Shown piece after piece: positions 8,251 to 16,287 of a DNA stretch of 64,000 nucleotides; the stretch's first letter is position 1; every line of letters starts with the position of its first letter. Source of the DNA: an uncultured Flavobacteriaceae bacterium. GTDB lineage: Bacteria > Bacteroidota > Bacteroidia > Flavobacteriales > Flavobacteriaceae. The notes beneath the pieces were generated by a model. It ran no database searches and was not told the DNA's origin. It saw only the letters and a program-made list of their open reading frames with translations. The stretch spans positions 1 to 64,000 of the forward strand of contig CANLWG010000021.1 of NCBI GenBank assembly GCA_947494715.1, read 5' to 3'. Position numbers and translations under genes: made by a program.

Positions 8251-9531
8251 ATGCTGTTCCACAACTCCCTTGAATTTGCCCAAAAATTAGATGCTGAGGA
8301 CCCTCTTGGAACCTACCGGGATGAATTCCATTTTCCTTTGGTAAACGGCAGGGAAGTCATCTATTTTACAGGCAATTCCCTTGGGTTACAACCCAAGCGC
8401 ACCCAAAGGTATATTGATGAGATTATGACGGATTGGAAGGAATTGGCCGTAGAAGGCCATTTTCATGCCGATAAACCTTGGTGGGATTATCATGAAAGGC
8501 TGGCTGAACCCTTGGCAAAGATTGTTGGGGCAAGGCCTGAGGAGATCTGCGTTATGAATACGCTTACCGTGAACCTTCATTTTTTAATGGCGTCTTTTTA
8601 TACGCCAAATCCAGATAGATTTAAGATTTTGTGCGAGGAAAAGGCCTTTCCCTCGGATCAATATATGCTGCAGAGTCAGGTAAGGTGGCACGGTCTGGAC
8701 CCGGAAAAGGTAATCGTAGCGGTAAAAAAACGAAAAGGAGAACATTCTTGGCGAACCGAGGATATAATTTCAAAAATCGAAGAAATTGGAGATGAGCTCG
8801 CCTTAATATTCATAGGTGGTGTAAACTACTACAATGGACAATTTTTTGATATGCCTGCCATAACCCAGGCCGGAAGATCCGTGGGAGCAAACGTTGGGTG
8901 GGACCTTGCCCATGCGGCCGGAAATGTGGAATTGGAATTACATAGCTGGGATGTTGATTTTGCGGCATGGTGCAGCTACAAATACATGAACAGTGGTCCG
9001 GGTAACGCTTCAGGTATCTTTGTGCACGAAAAGCACTTGGGAAAAGATACCTTTCCCAGATTGGAGGGCTGGTGGGGTAACAAAAAAGAAACCCGCTTTT
9101 TAATGAAACCCCAATTTGAACCTATGCCCAATGCGGATGCCTGGCAAGTTAGCAACCCACCCGTTCTGTCATTGGCTCCTTATTTGGCTTCTTTGGAAAT
9201 GTTCAATGAGGTAGGAATGACTGCCCTGATCGAAAAAAGAAACCTGTTAACCACTTACCTCGAATTTATTTTAAAGGAAATCGACAAAGAGATAGGTAGC
9301 AAGTTTGAAATTATTACTCCGTTGGATAGAGGTTGCCAATTATCCGTTTTGTTACATGGGGAGGGGCGATCCCTTTTTAATTTTCTGATGGAAAATGGTG
9401 TAATCGTTGATTGGCGGGAACCCAATGTCATCCGTTTGGCACCTGCACCCTTTTACTGTTCCTTTACGGATATGTACCAATTTGGACAACTATTGAAACA
9501 CGGGATTCTCTCGAAGATTGGTGGTAAATAA
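8251..9531 (+). CDS. kynU: Kynureninase
   Basis: 426 residues, the usual length for the family. It is a PLP fold-type I enzyme cleaving kynurenine or 3-hydroxykynurenine to (3-hydroxy)anthranilate plus alanine. Recognisable segments are YFTGNSLGLQPK near the start, the PLP-binding aspartate in GWDLAHAAGN, the Schiff-base lysine K244 in WCSYKYMNSGPG, and the RLEGWWGNK loop. With kmo at 12497-13837 it gives the lower kynurenine pathway, from kynurenine to 3-hydroxyanthranilate. A TAGTTTTG box at 8232-8239 could be a -7 element and would give a very short leader. No ring-cleaving dioxygenase is present in the window. Confidence 0.93.
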   Translation: MLFHNSLEFAQKLDAEDPLGTYRDEFHFPLVNGREVIYFTGNSLGLQPKRTQRYIDEIMTDWKELAVEGHFHADKPWWDYHERLAEPLAKIVGARPEEICVMNTLTVNLHFLMASFYTPNPDRFKILCEEKAFPSDQYMLQSQVRWHGLDPEKVIVAVKKRKGEHSWRTEDIISKIEEIGDELALIFIGGVNYYNGQFFDMPAITQAGRSVGANVGWDLAHAAGNVELELHSWDVDFAAWCSYKYMNSGPGNASGIFVHEKHLGKDTFPRLEGWWGNKKETRFLMKPQFEPMPNADAWQVSNPPVLSLAPYLASLEMFNEVGMTALIEKRNLLTTYLEFILKEIDKEIGSKFEIITPLDRGCQLSVLLHGEGRSLFNFLMENGVIVDWREPNVIRLAPAPFYCSFTDMYQFGQLLKHGILSKIGGK

Positions 9532-9568
9532 TTGTTCGTTTTTAGTAGCTTTGCCGTCGATTATCAAA

Positions 9569-9591
9569 ACCAACCCTAGTACCAACCCTAG
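9569..9591 (+). repeat. 11-bp direct repeat just before the MFS start codon
   Basis: ACCAACCCTAG occurs at 9569-9579 and again at 9581-9591, one base apart; the second copy abuts the ATG at 9592. A TAGCTTTG box at 9546-9553 fits the -7 consensus, so the repeat would lie in the 5' leader, where it could affect translation. Function is unknown. Confidence 0.6.
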
Positions 9592-10746
9592 ATGAAATCC
9601 CTAATACTCATTCTTTCCAATGCCCGCTATTTTGGTCCAGCCTGGGTTTTTGCCAGTTTAAATATCTTGTTTGGAACATGGGCCATATATATTCCTAAGG
9701 TAAAGGAGAATTTGAGTATTGATAATGCCCAATTGGGAATCGCTATTTTTTTTCTGTCCCTTGGGGTTTTTACCATATTTCCAATTGCCTCCACGATAAT
9801 AAATAGGATAGGGGTAGGTAAGGCTACAGGATATGGTGTACTGCTAATTTGTATAACGGCCATTTTGCCCATTGTAGCGCCTAGTTATTATACGCTTATG
9901 GCCGCCCTATTTTTTTTTGGTGCCACCAATGGCTTTACGGATATTGCCATGAACACCTTGGTTACCGAATTGGAAAAGGAGGACAAGAAGAAATTCATGT
10001 CCGCTTCCCACGGTTTTTTTAGTTTGGGAGGCGTTTTGGCCGGTCTAGGGAGCTTTTTAATTGGCCCATTGTCCAATCCGGCTTTACATATGGGTATTGC
10101 CATTGCCCTGGTCTTTATAGTAAACCTATTTTTCTATGGCGGATACAAGAATATAACAGCCGCTCCCACTGAGAAGGAACCTTTTAGTCTAAAACTGTTT
10201 AAACCTTTATTGTTATTAGGATTGATTTCCTTTGTTTCCATGGGAAGTGAAGGAGCTATTGTGGACTGGAGCGGACTTTATCTTAAGGAAGTTAGTATTG
10301 CCCCAGAGGCACTATGGGGGGCTGGATTCTTGGGTTTTCAGGTGATGATGACCTTGGGGCGGTTTTTAGGCGACGGCATCAGTTCCAGGATCGGTTCGGT
10401 CAAAATGGTTTCCTTGGGTACCTTGGTCGTTATTGCGGGGTATGCTTTGGTACTATCTACCCATACCTATTTGGCCATATCGGGATTTGCATTGAGTGGT
10501 CTTGGGTTTTCGGTAATGGTTCCTGAAATTTTCCGTATAGGCGGTAACGTTAAGGGGGTGGATTCGTCCCAGGGGGTATCTTTCATAGCAGGAACAGGAT
10601 ATACAGGATTTTTAATCGCCCCACCCATCCTAGGGTTTTTGGCGGACAGTTTTTCTTTAATAGCCTGTTTTATAGTATTAACCTGCTGTGCCCTTCTAAT
10701 TTTGGGCGCTACCTTTACAATGAACAAGAAAAGGATAAAATCCTGA
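9592..10746 (+). CDS. Major facilitator superfamily transporter
   Basis: 384 residues, about 12 hydrophobic segments, no signal peptide. The first helices read PAWVFASLNILFGTWAIYIP; the loop after the second helix carries NRIGVGKATGYG, a degenerate MFS motif A, and the second half repeats it as GDGISSRIGSVKMV. The overall pattern (NAQLGIAIFFLSLGVF, FFFGATNGFTDIAMNTLV) resembles the YbjJ/FucP-like branch. The cargo is unknown; the position between kynU and kmo makes tryptophan-related metabolites or sugars possible but unproven. It starts 60 bp after kynU. Confidence 0.82.
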   Translation: MKSLILILSNARYFGPAWVFASLNILFGTWAIYIPKVKENLSIDNAQLGIAIFFLSLGVFTIFPIASTIINRIGVGKATGYGVLLICITAILPIVAPSYYTLMAALFFFGATNGFTDIAMNTLVTELEKEDKKKFMSASHGFFSLGGVLAGLGSFLIGPLSNPALHMGIAIALVFIVNLFFYGGYKNITAAPTEKEPFSLKLFKPLLLLGLISFVSMGSEGAIVDWSGLYLKEVSIAPEALWGAGFLGFQVMMTLGRFLGDGISSRIGSVKMVSLGTLVVIAGYALVLSTHTYLAISGFALSGLGFSVMVPEIFRIGGNVKGVDSSQGVSFIAGTGYTGFLIAPPILGFLADSFSLIACFIVLTCCALLILGATFTMNKKRIKS

Positions 10747-10753
10747 TGTGGGA

Positions 10754-11437
10754 CTATTCATTGGTTTTTACCGAGACATCCGTAAAATACAGCTTAAAAC
10801 TGCCATCTTCTTTTTGGTGCATCCTGGCAATTTTTAAACCGCCCATATCCACATAGTCTTCCCAGGAAGTGGTCAAGGAAGGTTCCGCTTGGTTTCCTTT
10901 ACGGAATACCCATTCCTTTACCATATAATCGTCCCCAAAATAAAAATCGTAGGCATCCCCCGGTGTATATCCCCCTTCGGAACCATATACCACGGTGAGT
11001 TTTTGCATCGGTTTTTTACTGATCGGCGCTTCTACATTTTTAGAATGGTCATAATCGATGCTATTCTTATCCCATAAAATATTGATCGGGGCAATAAGCC
11101 AGTATTTATCGTTGATGAATCCCCCATTGGTCTTATGGGCTACACTATCCATATCCTTTCTGAGGTAGGTGAGGGTGTCTGTAGCGGTTATTGCCGTAAC
11201 CTGATTCATCTTTGGTTTCCAAATCCAGGTGCGTTCAAAATGACTGGTATCCCTATCCACATTAAAGGTGAATTTTAGTTCTTGGACATTGTTCCAATTT
11301 TCAAATCCATTGGCATAGGCCAATTCCTCCAAAATAGACCGCTCTTTTTCGACTTCAGAATGATTTACTTTTTTTTCGTTCTTACACCCTGATGCGAGTA
11401 CAACAGCCATGAGAATGGCATAATAATATGGTTTCAT
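10754..11437 (-). CDS. Lipoprotein of unknown function
   Basis: 227 residues with a lipobox (AILMAVVLASGC), so a lipid-anchored envelope protein. The mature part is rich in W, Y and T: WNNVQELKFTFNVDRD, FERTWIWKPKMNQVTAIT, GDAYDFYFGDDYMVKEWVFR. It resembles Bacteroidota lipoproteins with a LolA/DUF6503-like beta sheet, but I cannot assign the family with confidence. It is convergent with the MFS gene (8 bp between ends) and divergent from clpP. Confidence 0.7.
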   Translation of the reverse strand: MKPYYYAILMAVVLASGCKNEKKVNHSEVEKERSILEELAYANGFENWNNVQELKFTFNVDRDTSHFERTWIWKPKMNQVTAITATDTLTYLRKDMDSVAHKTNGGFINDKYWLIAPINILWDKNSIDYDHSKNVEAPISKKPMQKLTVVYGSEGGYTPGDAYDFYFGDDYMVKEWVFRKGNQAEPSLTTSWEDYVDMGGLKIARMHQKEDGSFKLYFTDVSVKTNE

Positions 11438-11550
11438 GTTTTAGTTTTTTCAAAGATACTCAGTTTTATCCAGATGCCGATCCATTCGAGCGGAGGGGCT
11501 AGGATTCCCAATAATTTGATTAATTTTACCACTTCACAAGAAAATAAAAA

Positions 11551-12099
11551 ATGAGTTCAAAAAAAGGAAAAGTACAAGAGGCCATACAAGAAAAATTGCT
11601 CGATGAACGAAAAGTTTTTCTATGGGGTATGGTGGACGATGATTCGGCCAAACATGTTATCGATCGTTTGTTGTATCTGGATCTTCAGAATAACAAGGAA
11701 ATACAATTGATTATAAATAGTCCTGGAGGCTATGTAACATCAGGATTTGCTATTTATGATACCATCAAACAAATAAAAAGCCCGGTATCTACCGTATGTT
11801 CAGGCCTTGCCGCCTCAATGGGCTCTATTTTACTATCCGTTGGCGAAAAAGGAAGGCGGTTTATCCAACCCCATGCTAGGGTAATGATTCATCAACCTAG
11901 TGGTGGTGCAAGGGGGCAAGCATCCAATATAGAAATCCAGGCCAAGGAAATTATAAAGACGAAAGAATTAGGGGCCAAGATTTTGGCCGAAAATTGTGGG
12001 CAAACCTTCGAAAAGGTCATGAAGGATTTTGATCGAGACTATTGGATGGGTGCCGAAGAATCCGTGACATATGGAATCGTGGACGGAATTTTGGAGTAG
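11551..12099 (+). CDS. ClpP-type serine protease subunit, short form
   Basis: 182 residues, shorter than the usual main ClpP of Bacteroidota because the N-terminal extension is missing. The catalytic triad is visible: S89 in GLAASMGS, H114 in MIHQPSGG, and D163 in DRDYWM. The oligomer and substrate-groove region LIINSPGGYVTSGFAIYD is intact. ClpP forms tetradecameric chambers fed by ClpX or ClpA. No Clp ATPase gene is beside it, so this is probably a second, stand-alone paralogue that may form mixed rings or work with another unfoldase. A strong terminator follows at 12142. Confidence 0.85.
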   Translation: MSSKKGKVQEAIQEKLLDERKVFLWGMVDDDSAKHVIDRLLYLDLQNNKEIQLIINSPGGYVTSGFAIYDTIKQIKSPVSTVCSGLAASMGSILLSVGEKGRRFIQPHARVMIHQPSGGARGQASNIEIQAKEIIKTKELGAKILAENCGQTFEKVMKDFDRDYWMGAEESVTYGIVDGILE

Positions 12100-12141
12100 T
12101 TCCGGCCCTATTTAGCTAAGTTCTTGTAACTACAATATTGA

Positions 12142-12176
12142 AAAAGTCCTTCACAAACCTAATGTGAAGGACTTTT
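12142..12176 (+). terminator. Rho-independent terminator after the clpP paralogue
   Basis: A perfect 14-bp stem (12142-12155 with 12163-12176) with a 7-base loop, its descending arm ending in TTTT, starts 42 bp after the stop codon. The upstream arm begins AAAA, so it could stop transcription in both directions. Confidence 0.85.
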
Positions 12177-12496
12177 GGATATATATGGACGCCTAAGCGG
12201 AAAATTCATTATATATACGTTATAAAGATATTTTAAGGACGTGGTATGACCGTTAAATGTTTATTAAATATAGATTAATACTTTTTGGGATTTTCAATCC
12301 TGTGAGGGGAAACAGTTTTACCTTATCCTCTTTATCGTTTTTGTACAGCATCTATTTTTACATCGTCAGAAACTAAAAAGTATAGGGCTATTTCCAAGTC
12401 TTTGATTTCTTGGCACTTCCTATACCTTGCATCTCGGATATTTAAATTTTAGTACATTTACCATCTTTAATCTAATCCATAGCCTATCGGTTATCT
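12177..12496. other. 320-bp intergenic region upstream of kmo
   Basis: A+T-rich sequence without a convincing open frame, tRNA or strong hairpin on either strand. TACATTTA at 12453-12460 is a one-mismatch relative of the TAnnTTTG -7 box and could serve kmo. Otherwise I see nothing specific. Confidence 0.5.
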
Positions 12497-13837
12497 ATGA
12501 CACAGACTCCCAAAAAAATTGCCATTGTAGGCTCGGGGCTGGTAGGTTCATTATTAGCCATTTATCTGCAAAGAAGAGGGCACTCTATTACTGTTTTTGA
12601 CAGGAGGCCTGATATTAGGACTATCAAATTTTCAGGTCGTTCCATTAATTTGGCCATGAGTGATAGGGGTTGGAGGGCCTTACGAGAAATCCAAATTGAA
12701 AATGAGGTAAAAAACATTGCCATTCCCTTGGACAAAAGGGCAATGCATGTCATTGGAAAACCTCTATATTTTCAGAAGTATGGCAAGGAAGGCGAAGCCA
12801 TTTGGTCCATTTCCAGAGGTGTCCTAAATCGTAGGATGATCGACTTGGCTGAAGATGCCGGGGTGGAATTTAGATTTGAGGAAAAAGTTTGGGATATAGA
12901 TTTACCCGAGGCTAAAATTTATACCGGCGAAACGGAAAAAAGTGAGTGGGAGGAATACAATTTTGATATCGTTTTTGGGTGTGATGGTGCATTCTCACGA
13001 ATTCGTCATAAGATGCAAAGAAGGAGCCGTTTTGATTATTCCCAGGACTTTATAGATGTGGGGTATAAGGAATTGACCATTCCGGCAAATGAGGATGGTT
13101 CCCATAAGTTGGATAAGAATTCATTCCATATTTGGCCAAGGGGAAGATTTATGTTTATCGCCATGCCCAATTTGGACGGGAGTTTTACCTGTACTTTATT
13201 TATGCCTTTTGAAGGGGAGGTTTCTTTTGAGAGCATTCAAACCAAAAAGGAGGCGAAAAAATTCTTTGCGACCCATTTCCCCAACGTAACGAAAGAAATT
13301 GAAAATTTGACCACGGATTTCTTTAAAAATCCTACCAGTGCCTTGGTAACCATGAAATGTTATCCCTGGACTTATTGGGACAAGGTTGCCCTGGTCGGCG
13401 ATGCGGCCCATGCCATAGTACCATTTTATGGACAGGGGATGAATGCTGGGTTCGAGGATATTTATTTCCTTGATCAATTGATGGCACGATATGGTGATGA
13501 TTGGGAGACCATTTTCCACACTTATCAAGAACGACGGAAACCTAATGCTGATGCCATTGCGGAATTGAGCTACCGCAATTTTATGGAAATGAGCAGCAAA
13601 ACGGCGGATTCACAATTCCTATTACAAAAAAAGATTGAAAAACGGTTTGCGGAAAAACATCCCGATAGGTGGATTCCTGCTTATTCCCGGGTCACTTTTT
13701 CCAACAGGCCTTATACCGAAGCCCTTGCAATTGGCGATGCGCAGGAGGAAATCATGAAAAAAGTGATGCGGATGCCTAACATTGAAGAAACATGGGATAG
13801 CCCTGAAGTGGAGCAACGAATGTTAAGCCTACTTTAG
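12497..13837 (+). CDS. kmo: Kynurenine 3-monooxygenase
   Basis: 446 residues. FAD-dependent aromatic hydroxylase converting L-kynurenine to 3-hydroxykynurenine with NADPH and O2. The ADP-binding GxGxxG is IVGSGLVGSLLA (G12, G14, G17), with FDRRPDIR after the second strand. The D-G fingerprint is FGCDGAFSRIRHKM, and the second FAD motif is VALVGDAAHAIVPFYGQGMNAGFED, which is characteristic of KMO. A basic, aromatic C-terminus follows, as in the family. It works with KynU encoded 3 kb upstream; in Bacteroidota this branch is used for NAD synthesis or tryptophan breakdown. Its stop overlaps the end of the convergent DUF4174 gene. Confidence 0.93.
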   Translation: MTQTPKKIAIVGSGLVGSLLAIYLQRRGHSITVFDRRPDIRTIKFSGRSINLAMSDRGWRALREIQIENEVKNIAIPLDKRAMHVIGKPLYFQKYGKEGEAIWSISRGVLNRRMIDLAEDAGVEFRFEEKVWDIDLPEAKIYTGETEKSEWEEYNFDIVFGCDGAFSRIRHKMQRRSRFDYSQDFIDVGYKELTIPANEDGSHKLDKNSFHIWPRGRFMFIAMPNLDGSFTCTLFMPFEGEVSFESIQTKKEAKKFFATHFPNVTKEIENLTTDFFKNPTSALVTMKCYPWTYWDKVALVGDAAHAIVPFYGQGMNAGFEDIYFLDQLMARYGDDWETIFHTYQERRKPNADAIAELSYRNFMEMSSKTADSQFLLQKKIEKRFAEKHPDRWIPAYSRVTFSNRPYTEALAIGDAQEEIMKKVMRMPNIEETWDSPEVEQRMLSLL

Positions 13838-14268
13838 TGTTTTTTTGAGGATTGCATTTCGGCCTTGCGCATGGGCATACTATCGACTAAGTCAAATACA
13901 AGTTGTGGGTTTATTTCCAAATCCTTTTTTAACTTAATACCGCCATCCTTCCCAATTAAGACTATTCCCTTGAATTTTTCCGAAACATTGGCGGTATCGT
14001 ACGCATCTTTTAAAAGCATATCCTGTGGGCGACCACTCTCCGTAAAAATGCCTTTATGGGTAACTATGAAAAGGATTAGATCCCGATCGACCATTTCTTC
14101 CCGTACTTTAGAGAACTTTTCCAATTGGGATTTTATGGCAACGGACTCCCAAGATTCATCAAACAACAGAAGAACTCTGTTCTTCCATCGATAATCCGTT
14201 AATTCCTGGGCACTGCCTCTAAAAGTGCTCAAAAGAATAACAACCAGAACAAATTTTAATGGAGTCAT
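13834..14268 (-). CDS. DUF4174 domain protein, exported
   Basis: About 144 residues from the ATG at 14268 (TPLKFVLVVILLSTFRGSAQ is a signal peptide); a start 54 bp upstream would add a hydrophobic but poorly conserved stretch. The core matches DUF4174: YRWKNRVLLLFDESWES, then REEMVDRDLILFIVTHKG and FKGIVLIGKDGGIKLKKD, a thioredoxin-like strand pattern without the CxxC pair. Function unknown, probably periplasmic. It overlaps the kmo stop by 4 bp on the opposite strand. Confidence 0.75.
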   Translation of the reverse strand: MTPLKFVLVVILLSTFRGSAQELTDYRWKNRVLLLFDESWESVAIKSQLEKFSKVREEMVDRDLILFIVTHKGIFTESGRPQDMLLKDAYDTANVSEKFKGIVLIGKDGGIKLKKDLEINPQLVFDLVDSMPMRKAEMQSSKKH

Positions 14269-14305
14269 GCTTGTATTACTATCTAATTTCTGTAGTATAA
14301 ATAAA

Positions 14306-14336
14306 AAAAGCCATCCGCACACGTGAGATGGCTTTT
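14306..14336 (-). terminator. Terminator after the coiled-coil protein gene
   Basis: A 10-bp perfect stem (AAAAGCCATC at 14306-14315 with its complement at 14327-14336), an 11-base loop, and an A-run at 14303-14309 that reads as a U-tract on the minus strand. It lies 21 bp beyond the stop at 14357. Confidence 0.8.
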
Positions 14337-14356
14337 AATCTCTTTCTGAAGAATGC

Positions 14357-15136
14357 TTACAAACTAGAAAACATTTTTCCCATTTTTTCCTGTTCCTCTT
14401 CCGCTAAAACGGGATCTACCAAAATTCGGCCGCTATGCTCGTCCGTAATAATTTTTTTGCGGGAAGCGATTTCTACCTGTACCTGTGGAGGGATTGTAAA
14501 GAAAGAGCCTCCGGAAGCTCCGCGTTCAACAGGAACAACGGCCAGACCGTTCTTTACGTTGCTACGGATTCGGGTGTAAGCCTTTATCAACCTTTCCTCT
14601 ATTTCAGTTTGGAATTTTTTGGACTGGTCCAATAGGGCCATTTCCTCCTTTTCGGTCTCTGCCAAAATAGCATCCAACTCACTTTTCTTATGCTTTAAGT
14701 GGGCCTCCCTTTCTGTGAGCTTTTCCTTGGTTTCCGATATAACCTCCTTTTTTTGTTCGATCTGGGCCTTAAATTCCTTTATATTCTTATCGGCCAATTG
14801 AATTTCCAATTCCTGGAACTCCAATTCCTTGCTTATGGAATTGAACTCCCTGCTATTACGGACGTTTTTTTGTTGCTCACTATATTTCTTGATCAGTGTT
14901 TTCGCCTCTTCGATGAGATTCTTCTTTGCACCGATTTCAAAATTGATGGTTTCTACATCGGTCTTGAGCTTGTCCATCCTGGTTTTAAGCCCTAATACCT
15001 CGTCTTCCAGGTCTTCCACTTCTAATGGGAGCTCTCCCCTAACGTTGCGTATTTCATCCACTCTGGAATCAATTAACTGTAAATCGTATAATGCCCTTAG
15101 TTTTTCCTCTACGGTCGCTTCTACCTTCTTAGCCAT
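14357..15136 (-). CDS. Coiled-coil protein of the C4-type zinc-ribbon family, cysteines lost
   Basis: 259 residues: a long coiled coil (about 10-195) rich in K/E, followed by the family's C-terminal ribbon. In the family the ribbon carries C-G-G-C and C-x-x-C-G-R-I pairs; here the same positions read GASGGSFFTIPPQ and TDEHSGRILVD, so all four cysteines are replaced while the surrounding sequence is kept. Zinc binding should therefore be lost. The family is widespread and poorly understood. It starts 7 bp after nif3 ends, so the two are co-transcribed, and it ends at a strong terminator. Confidence 0.85.
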   Translation of the reverse strand: MAKKVEATVEEKLRALYDLQLIDSRVDEIRNVRGELPLEVEDLEDEVLGLKTRMDKLKTDVETINFEIGAKKNLIEEAKTLIKKYSEQQKNVRNSREFNSISKELEFQELEIQLADKNIKEFKAQIEQKKEVISETKEKLTEREAHLKHKKSELDAILAETEKEEMALLDQSKKFQTEIEERLIKAYTRIRSNVKNGLAVVPVERGASGGSFFTIPPQVQVEIASRKKIITDEHSGRILVDPVLAEEEQEKMGKMFSSL

Positions 15137-15142
15137 ATGCCT

Positions 15143-16237
15143 TTATAAATACTTGATGGGATTGGTTTTACTTTCCGATAAACGGATTGCAAAATTAGGG
15201 ATTTTTTTTGTAAGATAATCTACTAATAGATTTTTTGTAAACTGTTCTGTTTCATAATGCCCAATATCGGCTATTACCATTTTGTTTTCGGCCTCGTAGA
15301 ATTGATGATATTTTACATCGGCAGTAATAAAAACATCTGCACCAGAGGCTTTTGCAGCAGAAATCGCAAAAGCTCCGCTACCCCCAAGAACCGCTATTTT
15401 TTGTATCCTTTTGCCCAATAGTTCTGAATGACGTATGCAGGATGCCTTCATTTTTTGCTTGATAAACTCAAGAAACTGTATTTCCGCCATAGGTTCTTTT
15501 AGATGGCCTACCATTCCCATACCCACTGTAGGGTCAGTATTGTCCAAGGCATAAATTTCATAGGCCACTTCCTCGTACGGATGGTGTTTTAACAATGCGG
15601 TTTTTATTCTAGGCTCGTTCATTGCGGAAAAAACCACGTTTATTTGTGTCTCCTCCTCGTAATGTACTTGTCCGATTTGGCCCTTGGCCGGGTTTGCTCC
15701 ATCATTTGCTTTGTAACTGCCCGTCCCATCTGTGTTGAAGCTACAATCACTATACTTTCCTATGTTTCCCGCTCCCGCTGCAAAAAGACCTTGTCTTACT
15801 TTTTCTGCATCGTTTTTTGGAACGTAGGTCGTTAATTTTTTGAGGGTTCCTTTTTTAGGAATCAGTATTTGGGGATTTTGAATTCCAAGGATTTCGCAAA
15901 TCTTTGCGTTTACGCCTTTGGGCGAATTGTCCAATGCCGTATGCATACTATAAATAGTAATATGGTTTTGGATGGCCTTTATTACCGTCCGTTCCACATA
16001 AGAAGAACCGGTCAACTTTTTTAGTCCACCAAATATTATAGGATGAAAACTTACTATAAGATTACAATTATGTGCTATAGCCTCCTCGACTACGGATTCC
16101 AAAGTATCTAGAGTAACCAAAATTCCGGAGACTAGGGTTTCTGTATTACCCACTAAAATCCCGGTATTATCAAAATCTTCGGCATATGGCAAGGGGGCAA
16201 GCTTTTCCAATATTTTGGTTACTTCCAGAACGGTCAT
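15143..16237 (-). CDS. Nif3-like dinuclear metal-centre hexameric protein
   Basis: 364 residues, the long form with a CutA/PII-like insertion in the middle (about 140-240, LTTYVPKNDAEKVRQGLF and similar), as in YqfO. Metal ligands are suggested by VSFHPIIFGGLKKL, YSMHTALDNSPKGVN and, near the C-terminus, DIGHYETEQ. Some databases name the family GTP cyclohydrolase I type 2, but its true activity is uncertain. It forms an operon with the coiled-coil protein gene and is divergent from lpxK. TATCTTTG on the minus strand at 16266-16259 could be its -7 box. Confidence 0.85.
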   Translation of the reverse strand: MTVLEVTKILEKLAPLPYAEDFDNTGILVGNTETLVSGILVTLDTLESVVEEAIAHNCNLIVSFHPIIFGGLKKLTGSSYVERTVIKAIQNHITIYSMHTALDNSPKGVNAKICEILGIQNPQILIPKKGTLKKLTTYVPKNDAEKVRQGLFAAGAGNIGKYSDCSFNTDGTGSYKANDGANPAKGQIGQVHYEEETQINVVFSAMNEPRIKTALLKHHPYEEVAYEIYALDNTDPTVGMGMVGHLKEPMAEIQFLEFIKQKMKASCIRHSELLGKRIQKIAVLGGSGAFAISAAKASGADVFITADVKYHQFYEAENKMVIADIGHYETEQFTKNLLVDYLTKKIPNFAIRLSESKTNPIKYL

Positions 16238-16287
16238 TTTTTGGTTTTATAAGGCTACCAAAGATAAAATATTATATTTTCGTTCCG

